64,000 nt of DNA from Neopestalotiopsis rosae (GCA_023078685.1 JALGAS010000004.1:5580001-5644000), one strand, 5' to 3'; shown: positions 32,126 through 43,638, counted from the stretch's first letter. Notes: a model not told the origin generated them from the sequence alone. Translations and numbers: made by a program.

Positions 32126-33190
32126 TCACTTTTCAAGGACTATTCTTCCAGAAGCTTTTCCTGCCTTGAGCAAATCCATCGCTTCATTCACAGAGTCCCA
32201 TGGCATCTTCTGCACTGGCACGGGGCTTAGCTTTCCTTCCTTTGCCAGCTGCACAATAGTCCGGAGTTGTTCCAGGTTTCCAGTGATGTTGGAATAAATA
32301 GTCAGGCCCTTGAAAATATTCATAACCAGCGATAGCTTGATGGAACCTCCCATCACACCAACCTGCACCCATTTGGCACCCTTAGCGACGAGTTGGCTGA
32401 CCATGCCCGCGGTGCTGGAACTGTTCACAAAATCAATCACCGCAATGACTGGGCCGTTGGTGGCTGCAAGAATGTCGTCGCACGCAGATGGACCTGAAGT
32501 GTTGACAGTCCTGGTTGCGCCCACTGCCGCTGCATCGGCCAATTTTTGTTCGTTGATGTCCGCAGTAACGATGCATCTGTGCCCAAAGGCCTTCAGCATT
32601 GATATGGCCGCAAGTCCCAAGCCCCCGGCGCCGATCAAAAGCACCGGCTCATCCGGCGGTAAGGGCAAAACCTTGCTCACTGCACTCAGAGTGGTGATAC
32701 CAGAACAGCCAAAAGTACTGGCAACGGCTGGATCGAGATCTCCAAGATCAATCAGATACTTTGGATTCGGTACCACCACATATTCAGCGAAGCCACCGTT
32801 TCGCATCGTGCCAAGTCCCATCTGAGCAGCGCACAAGTTGTCCTCTTCCTGGCCGCAACGAGTGCATGAACCACATCCGAGCCACGGGTAGACGATCTGT
32901 CGGGACCCTATCGAGACGGGTCCAGCCTCTGGACCAACAGCGGCAACCTCTCCCAAAATCTCATGGCCCAGAGCGATGGGCAACTGGATCCCCCGGTCTT
33001 TGACGTAGAATCGCTTCCCATCCCCAATGTCATAGAATCCTTCGGCGGTGTGGAGATCTGAGTGACAAACCCCAGCATGGGTGACCTTGATCAAGACCTC
33101 GGTTCCCTCGGGTTTTGGAATGGGTTGGTGGATTTTCTGAAGAGGCGCACCCCACTCGGTCAAAGCCCAAACATCCATCAGCTCTGCCAT
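32126..33190 (-). CDS. Zinc-dependent alcohol dehydrogenase
   Basis: Single exon of 354 residues, a normal length for medium-chain zinc alcohol dehydrogenases, which oxidise primary or secondary alcohols to aldehydes or ketones with NAD(P). Catalytic zinc ligands are C42 (GVCHSDLH), H75-E76 (ALGHEILG) and C162 (FGCSG). The structural zinc site is C106, C109, C112 and C120. The nucleotide-binding loop is GAGGLG at 187-192, and the acidic residue in VTADINE suggests NAD rather than NADP. The ATG at 33190 is the first in frame. It is divergently arranged with the decayed aldehyde dehydrogenase at 33.7 kb, an alcohol-to-acid pairing. Substrate cannot be told from sequence. Confidence 0.9.
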   Translation of the reverse strand: MAELMDVWALTEWGAPLQKIHQPIPKPEGTEVLIKVTHAGVCHSDLHTAEGFYDIGDGKRFYVKDRGIQLPIALGHEILGEVAAVGPEAGPVSIGSRQIVYPWLGCGSCTRCGQEEDNLCAAQMGLGTMRNGGFAEYVVVPNPKYLIDLGDLDPAVASTFGCSGITTLSAVSKVLPLPPDEPVLLIGAGGLGLAAISMLKAFGHRCIVTADINEQKLADAAAVGATRTVNTSGPSACDDILAATNGPVIAVIDFVNSSSTAGMVSQLVAKGAKWVQVGVMGGSIKLSLVMNIFKGLTIYSNITGNLEQLRTIVQLAKEGKLSPVPVQKMPWDSVNEAMDLLKAGKASGRIVLEK

Positions 33191-33701
33191 TTGTGTTGAT
33201 ATGAATGATTACAGGTTCAAACGCGAGGAAAGTTATTATGATCAGCAGTATCGGGCATTTGTATCAGACTTTTATGCTGGTGTTATTGTGCAACTTATTG
33301 CCCGTGGTGTTTGTCTGTAACAAGGCCGCCGAGGTCATTCACGGGTAACGGACAATCCTTGCAGACCATTACAATATTGAATGAGTCTCGGAACGTATCC
33401 AAATTGTGCATCACGCGTATGTCTTATACTAGAAAGAGGAATCCACCCTCTCGGATGGACTGCATATCCGAAGGGAAAGCTAGTGCAAATGAACTTTTAC
33501 CCCAACTCGATACGTACCTCTCAATGTGACATAGTGGACACAGCAATCGAAACTATTTCGCTTGAACAAAAGAAATCATTTCATTACATTTATATATGAT
33601 AGAATTGGACCAGAAATCATAATATCTGTGTACACCGTACCCGAAAAACGTCATTGCAAAAGTTCGCGCCCGTGGTTCATACATCGAGAAACGAAAAGAA
33701 A

Positions 33702-35219
33702 ATGACTAGCTCTGACCTAGATCCGAAAACCTACAACAAGCTGTTCCTAAACAACAAATACGTTGCAGCTCAAAATAAAGAGACATATGCTCTCAAGAAT
33801 CCCAAGGATAACAGTATCGTTATCGACAATGTGCCGGTCGCTGGTCTCGAAGATGTTGATGCGGCCGTCAAGTACGCCGAGGAAGCATTTCATGGACCAT
33901 GGAGTCGGTTCACAGCTATGAAACGAACGGAATGCTTTCTCAAATTGGCCGAGCTGCTCGATGAGCGACTCATATCCATTCTTACGCTGGACTCTTTGAC
34001 TTCGGGAATACCGGTGTCGTTAGCTCCTATTCGCGAACGGAACTACATCCGGAATTGTGTGCTATATTACGCTGGGTGGACAGATAAACAGAAAGGGGAC
34101 TACTTTCCTGCCGATGATGGTGAGTTCAAAAGGCCACATACCTCTCCTCTTCTGCGCACGAAATTGACTCGATGATGCCTTAGGATTTGTAAAGCTGGTG
34201 CGCCACGAGCCACTAGGTGTTTGCGCCGCCGTCAATCCCTTCAACGCACCCGTGGCCTGTCTTTTCCTCAAGGCCGCACCAGCCCTCGCTACTGGCAACG
34301 TCATGATTGTGAAGCCCAGCGAAAAGACGCCACTTGGGTCCTTGGCTGTCGCAGCTCTGTTCGAGGAGGCAGGCTTTCCTCCTGGGGTGCTTCAAGTCAT
34401 TACGGGGCCCGGGTCCACTGGGGCCCTCCTGGCCGAGCACATGCGTATCCGCAAAATCAGCTTCACCGGCTCCGTCACCACGGGGAGGAAGATACAAACA
34501 GCTGCCGCTCAGAGCAACTTGAAGCGCGTCACACTCGAGTTGGGCGGAAAGAGCCCGGCAGTCATTTTCGAAGACGCTAATCTCGAAAACGCTCTGAAGT
34601 GGACCGTGGATGCAGTCTTGATACGAAGCGGACAATTGTGTGTTGCTGCCTCCCGCGTCTATGTGCAGCGCTCAATTGCTGCAAAGTTCATTGAAGAGTA
34701 CACAAAGAAAATGGCCGCAGCCAAAGACACTATGGGAGATCCTCAGGACCCAGATGTCGCAATGGGACCCATGGTCGACCAAGCACAACTTGAGCGAGTT
34801 GTTCAGATGGTGGAGCGGGGACGATCCGACGCGGAACTTGTTGTCGGTGGCTGCCAACATGGAGCCGACAGTGTTCCTGAATCCAAAGGATGACGCCGAA
34901 ATCTATCGCAACGAGGTGTTTGGTCCTGTCAGTATCATCAAAATCTTTGACACTGAAGAGGAAGTCCTGAGGATGGCCAACGATACGGAATTTGGCTTGA
35001 TGGCTGGGGTATTCACACGGGACGTGACTCGCGCTCTCAGAGTGTCTTCCTCGTTGGAGGCAGGTGTGGTTGGCGTCAATTGTGTCAGCCTGCGAAACAT
35101 GCAAGTTCCATTTGGCGGGAAAAAGCAGAGCGGCCTCGGCCGTGAGTTTGGGTAGTATGCATTGAGATTATTCACTGAGCCCAAAGACAGTCCTCATCAA
35201 TATGAATGTATAGATTGTG
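33702..35219 (+). pseudogene. Aldehyde dehydrogenase, frameshifted
   Basis: NAD(P)-dependent aldehyde dehydrogenase family. Exon 1 from ATG 33702 (MTSSDLDPKTYNKLF) runs to a GTGAGTTC intron at about 34119-34184, and exon 2 continues in frame. Visible motifs: NPFNAPVACLFLKAAPAL, KPSEKTP, ITGPGSTGALL, FTGSVTTGRKI, catalytic Glu in LELGGKSP and catalytic Cys in RSGQLCVAASRV. At about 34850-34862 (VVGGCQH then MEPTVFLNPKDDA in another frame) several residues are missing and the frame shifts. After EVFGPVSIIKIF and FGGKKQSGLGREFG there is a TAG where GEYALRLF would be expected. Beyond that, LFTEPK is followed by a further one-base shift before VLINM. Three C-terminal lesions make it a pseudogene. 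Confidence 0.8.
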
Positions 35220-35498
35220 GACGAGCTGGGTGAAACAGGCCTCCCTTAAGGGGGAAATCTAGAGGGCTAGGAAGGAGACTTATTCAGTAACGTTCATTAA
35301 CAAGCTTAATCATCCATGACTCTAGCAAACATAGAAGGCGATGGGGATGTATTCCAAATGCTCAAAGGAGAACTTGAATTCACCAGTCACGTCCACATCT
35401 CGCGATTTCACAAGCGTGGCTCGAATAGTGACCATATGTGCTGAACAAAGATAATTGAATAAATCATTTATTAATCACTCTGTGCCGCTTTGAAGCTT

Positions 35499-36506
35499 TC
35501 ACAAATGCCATCTTTTGGTCAAAAAGTCGCGGATATGCGACGCAATCTCATCCGGCTTTTCCATCGGCGACCAGTGCGCACACTCAACGACGACTTCCTT
35601 TAGATCCGGCACAAGTCCGCCTTCTTTCGCTGGTGTCATCATTTCCGGTAAGCAGACGGCGTCTTTGGTGCATATAATGAACAACATCGGCACCTCTATA
35701 GTAAGGTTCTGTTTTGCAATCGTCGAATCCGACTCGGACTGTATGTTCAGAATAGTAGCCTTGTACATTTGCAATGCCGAGGCAAATCCGTCGGTGCTGA
35801 ACTGTTGCAAGAACCTGTCTTTCCACGTTGACTGCTTGGCATACTCCTTCAAAGGTACGTCCTCCGTTCCAAGCAGGAACTCGCGCATAGCACCCGGAAC
35901 ACAAAACATGCTCTTCATCCAGTCCTCCACATCGCCGTGTAAGACTTGCCACATTCGCTCCAGATTGTTGTTGATGACATCCGCAGCATCCGGTGCATTG
36001 AAGAATTCCCAGTACGAGAATTGCGGATAGCCCCATGCCTTTTCGGTCTTTTGATTGACTGCAGCCAGATCAAACGGCTCTTGAGACGGGACCATGTACC
36101 CAGTATTGAGGAGAATCATGCCGCTGAACATTTCGCTCTGGTGGAGATACGTGCGTTGAGCTAGCGCGCTGCCCCAATCATGCCCGACAATGATGGTAAA
36201 TTCTGCTTTCTCATTGCTCAATATGTCGGCGAGATCCTCAGCTTGGTGTCTGTATGCATAACGTTATAGATTTGTATCGGCTGGCTTGTCTGTGCCCGCG
36301 TATCCCAAACAATCTGGAACAATGATCTTGTTGGACAAATCGCCAAGTGCAGCTATCACCCCAGCCCAAAGGTGTGCAGAATCTGGAAAACCATGAAGAA
36401 AGAATAGTGCCGGATGTTCTTTGGTGGAAGAGCCTGATTCAGAGACGAAATATGTGTATCTGAGCGACCGACGTGTGACCAGAGTCTTTTGCATTAGGCC
36501 TTCCAT
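35499..36506 (-). pseudogene. Epoxide hydrolase-like alpha/beta hydrolase with one in-frame stop
   Basis: One continuous minus-strand frame from ATG 36506 to 35499 interrupted by a single TAA at 36264-36266. Before it: FFLHGFPDSAHLW (oxyanion HGFP motif) and PDCLGYAGTDKPADTNL. After it: RYAYRHQAEDLADIL, GHDWGSALAQR (nucleophile Asp in the GHDWG elbow), a lid region, and CAHWSPMEKPDEI with the catalytic His. Soluble epoxide hydrolases typically read DKP..YRY..A.DL here, so the stop probably replaces a Tyr codon; TAC or TAT to TAA is not a RIP-type change. Total length, about 336 codons, matches the family. It could be a recent null or a sequencing error. A splice removing the stop is not evident. 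Confidence 0.75.
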
Positions 36507-37438
36507 ATCGAAACAAAATGTACAAAATGTAGGATGCAGAAATGAAAAAGCAGCAGTGGGGCACGCTTCAGTGGCGATTCTTATGATTGATCGGAAGCTG
36601 AGAACTGACTTATAGAACTAGCTTTGCAGGTGAATCTATCACTATGAAAACAAAGCAGATGTAAGAGGTCACAAAGGACGATCTCAGCCAGAGCTATAGG
36701 CAAAGTTGTAACTTGTGCTCAGGTTGATGTCATAGGCGATGTATTATGAAGCAGATTCATGTCGCGTTCTCGCGGTTATACTGTGATCAACTGCAATTAC
36801 AACAAACCTGAGATTCTAAACTTCCATTTGGTCCGACATGGAGGCCATAGCTTTGATCCTACCAATAATCGTGGTGCTTCAGCCTAGGATTGCCCCGCAT
36901 CCACCTGGAGGAAGAAAGAAACACCCGGTCGGTCTTGAAAAATATCCCGAACGGCGTTCAATCGGTAACAAGCCGAGTTATTGCATTCCTCGGTAGGTCT
37001 GTGTTTCTAGGTGGACTAAGGTGCCCGGATTTCACGAGGGCTGCCATAGTCCCGCTATCGGTCCGGCCCGCATCTCCGGGCTTGGCGCATTCCTCAATTC
37101 TACTGCACATTTGTGGATATCCGGACCCTCGATTTTATTCCCGGACAGCACAACAGATTGTTTAGCACTCTGGAGCAAGCCGCATACCCGATTCCTTATG
37201 TCCGAAGAAGAGAAGACAGGGATGAGAGATAATGGAAAGTGGAAAGGTTTGGGGGCGGAGAATTCTCCTCACCTGTGCAGCTCTCGTGCTGTCGGGGAGC
37301 TCAGATAGCTTCTGGTCATGTCTCTAGGCTTTGTTTTGTGAAGTGCAGATAGAACCCGTCAATAAAGCTCCCTCGATTTCCTTTTTGATTACAGTTCGTG
37401 TTTCTAGATCACCGCAATTTTGGACTAAATCAGTCAAG
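36507..37438. other. Intergenic / divergent promoter region
   Basis: Between the divergently transcribed hydrolase and monooxygenase genes. No coding frame is supported. Confidence 0.5.
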
Positions 37439-40083
37439 ATGGGAGAAAAGAGCACATTCAAAGTTGTTATCGGTGGGGGAAGTATCACTGGTCTCACCTT
37501 GGCCAATATGCTCCAACTTTATGATATCGATTTCGTCGTGCTTGAAGCATATGAGGATATCACGCCTCAAGTGGGCGCGAGTATCGGCATATTGCCCCAC
37601 GGTAATCGCATAATGGATCAACTTGGCCTTCACCAGAAGATTCTGGACCTTTGCCCACCTCTGGATTCCTTTCACTTCCGTGATCACAAGGGCAAGGTTA
37701 TCTGCGAGTTCCGAGGCATGGCGCAGTCCATGAACGAGAGGTGAGAATACATCGAACAATGGGGAGAATCAAGAGTTAACAATATGCAGACACGGCTATC
37801 CAATCACATTTCTCGATCGTCAGATGGTACTTCAAGTGCTTTACGACAATATTCGAGACAAGTCAAAGATAATCACAAAGAGCAGGGTCCACAGGGTCGA
37901 GCTCACTGATGACGAAGTGCTTGTGAGGACTACCGACAAGGCTCTCTATAGAGGGGATATCCTGGTTGGGGCCGACAGGATCCACAGTGCTGTCCGTACC
38001 GAGATGTGGAGGTTAGCGAACAAGATGTCACCAGGATGGATTCCATCCGACGAGCATCAGTGTGAGTTGTCCACAGGATTAAAGGAAAAGGCAGAAGATC
38101 CAGAGCCTGTACTGACTGCATGACAGCTGTCCCTTGCGACTATGGGTGCATTTTCGGGATATCCAACCCTTGTGAAGGTATTGAGCCTGGAGCATCGAAC
38201 TCAGTGTTCAGAAAGCATCAATCCTACATCATCAATGGAGGTCCCAGCGGCCGAGTGTACTGGTTCTTCTTTTTCAAATTGAAGCAGCGGACCTATGGCG
38301 AAGACATACCTACCTACAGCACAGAGGACAAAGAGAGACTCTTTGCTGAGCATGAAAACGACGACATCACCCCGAACCTGAAGTTCCGTGGTATCTTGAA
38401 AAACATGATTACTTCAGCTCTCGTACCCTTGCAGGAATATGTCTTCAGACAGTGGTATTACAGACGCATCATGACGATTGGTGATGCTGCACATAAGGTA
38501 GGCGGGTTCTAAACTATGTGGAAGCCAAGACTAACTCTTGACAGGTCCATCCAATTTCTGGTCATGGCGGTAATGCTTGTATTGAATCAGCAGCTGCTTT
38601 GGTCAATGCTCTCCGTATTACACTGGCGCGTTCCCGAGGTGGCAAGCCCACTCTAGAAGAAATAGAACGTACATTCGCCAAGACCCAAGAGCTTCGCCAG
38701 GCAAGAACAACAGCCCTCAAGGTGCACTCACACGAGCAGCAGCGCGCTGAGTCACTTGATACGCCGCTGCAGGACCTAGGGGCTTTTTACCTATTGCCAA
38801 TGACCGACATGGAAGATGTCACGTTCAACTTCTCGCGTCACATGCCCTTTGCCGAGAAACTCAACAACCCCCACCTAAATTGTGTTCCTCGGCTTGTACC
38901 ATACAAGGATGAGTTATTGGCCACTCCCAGATCCAGAGGAGTCACGAAGTTCTACTTCATGGGTCTATACCTGCTCGTCGCTGCAGTTGTGTACTACGGT
39001 ATGTGGGTTTGGTCTGCCAACTGGGGTCTCCAAGAGCATCTTGAGCCAGTGTTGACCACTGGGAACTTCACCTATGACACATCCTTTTCACTCAAACGAC
39101 GATACACCGGCTGGAAAGCCATTGATGATTATCTCGCATTTCTCGCTGCGATATTCGTTCCCGGCCTCGAGAATTGGGCGCCACATTTCGGCATGCTGCA
39201 AATGTATTTTCTGGGTATGCTTATTCAGCCATTTACGGTGTGGACTGTTGAAGCATATCGAAGACGTAATCGTCTCACGCCTTTGTGGTTGTAAGTATCA
39301 ACGCGTCCCCTCGCCTTGTCCTACTCGGTTTACTAATACTGCCGTAGCCCCACTATCTGGTTCACACTTGTTCAGTCGGCCGGGATTGGAATTTATATGC
39401 CGATATACTACGCCATTTATACATACATTTCTGAGGGTGAAACGTATTGGTGGCCGTTGAATCGGGAGGTTCCAGTACAGTACGCTTCCTCGATGATATG
39501 GGCCACCTCGATCGGCTACGTCCTGCCAACAATTCTTATGTTTCTGCCATGGGCCAACCCTAACACCGTTCAAAACCTCGAGAGTCTTTGGCAGATATCT
39601 CCAATGCTGGTTCCTCTCATCTGCTGGTTCCTTGGTTACTTCTATGTTAAGAGACATAATTTGAAGCGGATCTCAAGGACAGCAAAGGAAGTATTTCCAG
39701 ACATGCCTCATCTCAAAAGACTGTACCTTTTCACAGCCGCATTGGGCCTGGTATTTCACTTCTACGCCTTGGGCAGTATTCTGATTTCAAACGAGCTGAG
39801 CTTGAAATCAGTCTTTTGGCCGAACTTCTCAAGAGGTTCCAAGACGTTTGGTGAGGGTCTAAGGTCGCTGTTCATGGCAGACTTTTGGGGTTTCTACGTT
39901 GCGACGTACGGCTGGCTATGCATGGCAGTATGGGATCTGAAGCGCATGGGCAGAGTGCAAGTCAAGGTGCGGGAAGCATCCGCGATAATTGCATTAGGCC
40001 ATATTGTTATTGGTCCAGGTGCTACTATATCCCTTGTGTGGTATTGGAGAGAGATTATACTGGCAAAAACCATTTTCCCGTAA
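37439..40083 (+). CDS. FAD-dependent monooxygenase fused to a multi-TM membrane domain
   Basis: Five exons (37439-37740, 37790-38061, 38127-38497, 38545-39290, 39348-40083) give an unbroken 808-residue protein. The N-terminal 430 residues are a group A flavoprotein monooxygenase (PHBH/PaxM-like): VVIGGGSITGL (FAD binding), a DG-type segment GADRIHSAVR, and IGDAAHKVHPISGHGGNACIE (second FAD motif). From about residue 480 there are eight to nine hydrophobic segments, including FYFMGLYLLVAAVVYYGMWV, LQMYFLGMLIQPFTVWTVEA, IWATSIGYVLPTILMFLPW and ALGHIVIGPGATISLVWYW. Stand-alone PaxM-like enzymes are about 470 residues, so this is a fusion with a membrane domain I cannot name. It probably acts at the ER membrane on a lipophilic, perhaps terpenoid, substrate (inference). 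Confidence 0.85.
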
Positions 40084-40105
40084 AGAATAAGAGGTAGGGT
40101 AGGTA

Positions 40106-40200
40106 AAATACCGTAGTCGATATTATATCTTTCCGAGTGCTAACCCTTAAATATTTGCGTCGCTAAGTGTTTTCAAATAAGCAAAAGAAGTCCAGTGGCA
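40106..40200 (+). repeat. About 95-bp dispersed repeat, copy A
   Basis: It starts AAATACCGTAGTCGATA just after the monooxygenase stop and ends GTCCAGTGGCA. It matches 45521-45614 over its whole length with scattered changes. Confidence 0.65.
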
Positions 40201-40202
40201 CG

Positions 40203-40284
40203 ATCGGTGGGGGAAGTGTTACTGGCCTCAACTTGGTTAATTTGCTCCAGTTTTATGATATCGACCTTATTATACTTGAAGGAG
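40203..40284 (+). pseudogene. Fragment of monooxygenase exon 1
   Basis: IGGGSVTGLNLVNLLQFYD and LIILEG align with IGGGSITGLTLANMLQLYD and FVVLEA of the intact gene 2.7 kb upstream. Only about 27 codons remain, so it is a partial duplicate. Confidence 0.7.
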
Positions 40285-40705
40285 GTAAGGATTCTCTGTA
40301 GCTGCTACTCTATTGTAGAGGACATGTTCATCGCCAAATAGGAAGTTCCAGTTATTTTGCAGATAATCATGCAAATAAGTTCAATACTGGATACACACAC
40401 CCCGATGAGGACACCAAAGCGACGCTCCCCACCGTCAGCTTTGATCCTACCGATACCCACGCTAGTTCTCGAAAAGGGGTTCCAAGATTGTACTGCTGAG
40501 CTTCGTGGGACTTGTATCTTGCGTAGTCGGTCTAGTTGCCCAAGGAGTACCACGGGTGAACGTTCGTACGAAGGATGGCAATTTTGTCTGCATTTGAGCT
40601 TGGGATGAAGGCGGGGACGTTACCCAATGAATCACCAATGCAGATAAAAGAACTATGTAACGCTTAGTGATAATTATAAAGTCCGATGATTCTGGTTAGT
40701 CTTAC

Positions 40706-41958
40706 TGTCAATAGTGCAGCAGGACATGCACAGGAGTGTACTCTCTCCGTGTGTGATGATCACACCAAGGCAATTTCTACTTAATTCAGCTCAACTCATT
40801 TGACGCGGAGAACAGCCACGACGGAAGAAAACTTAAGAGAAAATCAAAAAGGCTGAAGTGGCTCACAATATGCTGAAGATTAAAGTAGCTGCAGTACCTA
40901 TGACAGTTCTTGTAGCGAGTTGCCGCAGCCGGTTGTTTTGTGGTCGAGATGCAAGATTGCTCGCGTGTGGAAGAAACCTATATTTTCGTCGTAACAAATA
41001 TGGCCCTGGTTGGTGAGAATGGGAGCTGATTGCCAAGGATAGAAGACGTACCAATCAATGGTTGAAGGAATAAAGTGGACAGATAGACCTTCGTTGTCTG
41101 TTAGCATATTGCTACATTAGTAAGGGCAGATCCATACCGTGACGAGCACGTCAAAGATGAGCATTGGCAGGACAGCTTCCCAGTCGAATATTATCAGACA
41201 TCCATCGTTGGAAACGTCTGACTTCGTACTGATACCCAATACGTAGTTAGTTATCGCACGGATCTTCTGACCGGGACCGCGATTACCTCCACAACGTATA
41301 GATGGCAATTGCCATATACAAAGCTGCTAAGTGTCAGGAATATCTACGAGTATTGGCACAAAACCTACCTAGAACACCAATTGTATTTGACAAGTACAGC
41401 TTTGACCTAAGTCGGCGCTGGGCTGTTCCTCGAACGATGTGCTTCCCTTGGGTCAGCTGTGATCAAATTTGTTCGTTGTCCAAAAAGCACTTACCGCACG
41501 ATCCACAAATAGTAGATACATAAACTAGAACCATATTTAGCCGTGTCAAGCATAGTTGATGATGATGATTCAACAGGTACGAACAGTCTAGTAATTGTCA
41601 ATAATTGACCAAACCGCAGGGTAAATCGTGACCAACTCACTTTCGCTACACAATATATAATAGGACAAGTCAATGCTGCGGCATAGCAACTACGCCCGTC
41701 CATTGCCTCCACACCAATTGCAAATTGAATAATAAGTGATGACCATGGATACAAAAGGGAAGTCGCGTATATTAGAAATGTCAGCCATGTCAGCCATGAA
41801 AGTGCTTTCCATTTCTCGACTGAATAATATTTCCGTGATACCAGGGATGTGAGAGTTGAAGCAGTGACGAGTTCCAAAACCATGTACGCGATTCTCCCTG
41901 CTAATGGCTCTGGCGAAGATCCATTAGCTTGAGGATCAGGCTTGTAGCTTGAGTTCAT
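40706..41958 (-). CDS. Multi-exon multi-TM protein, fungal integral-membrane family
   Basis: From ATG 41958 (MNSSYKPDPQANG) the first three exons are clear: 41641-41958, a 30-base micro-exon 41505-41534 (FMYLLFVDRA), and 41369-41456 (LTQGKHIVRGTAQ...). Further pieces follow on the minus strand: DGCLIIFDWEAVLPMLIFDVLVT ending 41138, VYLSTLFLQPLI at about 41045-41080, NNRLRQLATRTVIGTAATLIFS at about 40870-40950, and GESTLLCMSCCTID ending at 40706. The order matches a widespread fungal family with the patterns YLFLVERxHIVRG, CIIG..PLIIFDVLVNVYLT and GEPGWVCLMCCN. The join around 41290 is not resolved, and the last exon may extend below 40706. Role unknown; probably plasma or endomembrane. Confidence 0.55.
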
Positions 41959-43063
41959 GGTCAAGAATTGATAGTGGGGCCTTGATATCAGGTGCAAATC
42001 TGGGCAAAGCAAGCACAGGTAGCGACATATCTATTACTGGTAGTAAGAGCGACAACAGTCTCGAGAGGTGGTAAAAAAGAGGATGGACACCGCTACAGAG
42101 TTTTCACTATTCAGTGTTTGTCTTGGTTGATGGCCACCTGTATGCTCGCTTAGCCAGATCAAAAGGAGGAATTGTGACGTGGCGTGCATGCATGAACCTT
42201 GATTGTGGAAGCAATGGACCATGATGAGCTATGCTCGTCCTTCGTTTCCCACGATTCAAGTTGCTGTGCAGCGTCCATCGGAGTGGCCGTGATATAGCTT
42301 TTCACCATCATGCACGAATACCAAATGGCTGCAGGCTGCAGCGCAGAAGCAAAGAAAGTGGGGCAAACGATAAGAAAAAGTCTAAAGTCCGCTGCTAGAT
42401 CATAAAAGCAAAAAAAGGTGCAGGCATAACGATGCACAATGACAGACGACCTATGGCTACTAGGCATTATATGTTCATCGATCAAATTCCTAGCACCATC
42501 TAGGCTCTTCCACAACCCTTGCCCGTTATTTTTCATATTAGAACGGGAAATCTGGGAAGAGCGTTATTCGCCAAGATTATGCCGAATAGTTATGTTATAG
42601 GCTTGGCAATTGGTGGCACTGATTGTGCAGCTGTGGCAACGTCATCGTTGGCGTAGCGTTTTTGGACAAATTTCACATACTCTGTTCAAGAGGGATCTAC
42701 TGAGATCTCGATCTCGAGGCTATCACTTTGTACACAACTGGTCACATCCAGAATCCCAAACGCTCAGGCAAATTCTTTTCTCAATAGTTACTTAATCCCA
42801 TCGAAAGAACAAAATTTCGTCGGAGCACGCATAATCCAGTTTTTGAGTCTGTGGACGAAAGTAACTGCCTAAATATCAACCAAGTTCTCGAATTTGCCAT
42901 GATAATTTGACTTAATTCGAAGCGCGTGCCAATTGAAAGAAAAGCTTGCGATTCTGCCAGCGTAAGTTGATGTCAATACAGTAGGAACACAAGGCTACCT
43001 ACATCTACGACAAACAAGATGGCGAGCGTACGATGGGTACAATCACCCTAAATTTGTATGCGT
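41959..43063. other. Intergenic, no supported gene
   Basis: A 125-codon minus-strand frame (42159-42536) has no motif or supporting context and I do not call it. Confidence 0.45.
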
Positions 43064-43069
43064 GCACGG

Positions 43070-43632
43070 TCCATTTTCCCACCAAAATTCACCATATTCA
43101 CTCTATTATTTATAGCCTACTAAAAATTGGAAAATTATGAAAATAGCTAGAAGTTATAAAGAATTGCCTGGAAATATCCTTATTTGCTCATATTTATATT
43201 TTAATAGGATAATTGCGAAACTATAGCATTATATACCGTGGTAAACGGTGAATGTGAGGCTGAGAACCACAGTTTGGGGTCAAAAGAGAGTGTTGTATTA
43301 GCATGCTCCTCTTACTACCTAATGGCTGGGCGATCCCAGCCTTTGGCCGGGAGTATAGCACAGCCACACCTTAGCCACACCAGTGGCTAGTGCCAGACGT
43401 AGGTCTGACAGTGAAATTTGTGGTTTCCCCGCCAAAATTAGCGTATTTTCGACCACGTTCAACTTTAAAGATTTCTTCAAATTTTTAGGACCTATAAATA
43501 AGAATACGAAGTAATAAAAAGTAAATAATCATTAAAATCCATTAATTCCATAGACTTTTCTTATTTTTGTGATTTTTTTTAGGCTATAAACACCGGAGTG
43601 AATATGGTGAGTTTTGGTGTAAAACGGGGTTG
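43070..43632. mobile_element. MITE-like element with about 45-bp inverted ends
   Basis: The left end CCATTTTCCCACCAAAATTC..CACCATATTCACT..TTTATAGCCT (43071-43121) is mirrored at 43580-43632. GCACGG stands next to both ends (43064-43069, 43633-43638) and may be a 6-bp target duplication. Arms are AT-rich and the centre (43300-43430) is GC-richer. There is no coding frame. Confidence 0.55.
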
Positions 43633-43638
43633 GCACGG

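Noticed and set aside
32310..32825. 171-codon plus-strand frame
   Set aside because: Antisense shadow of the intact alcohol dehydrogenase.
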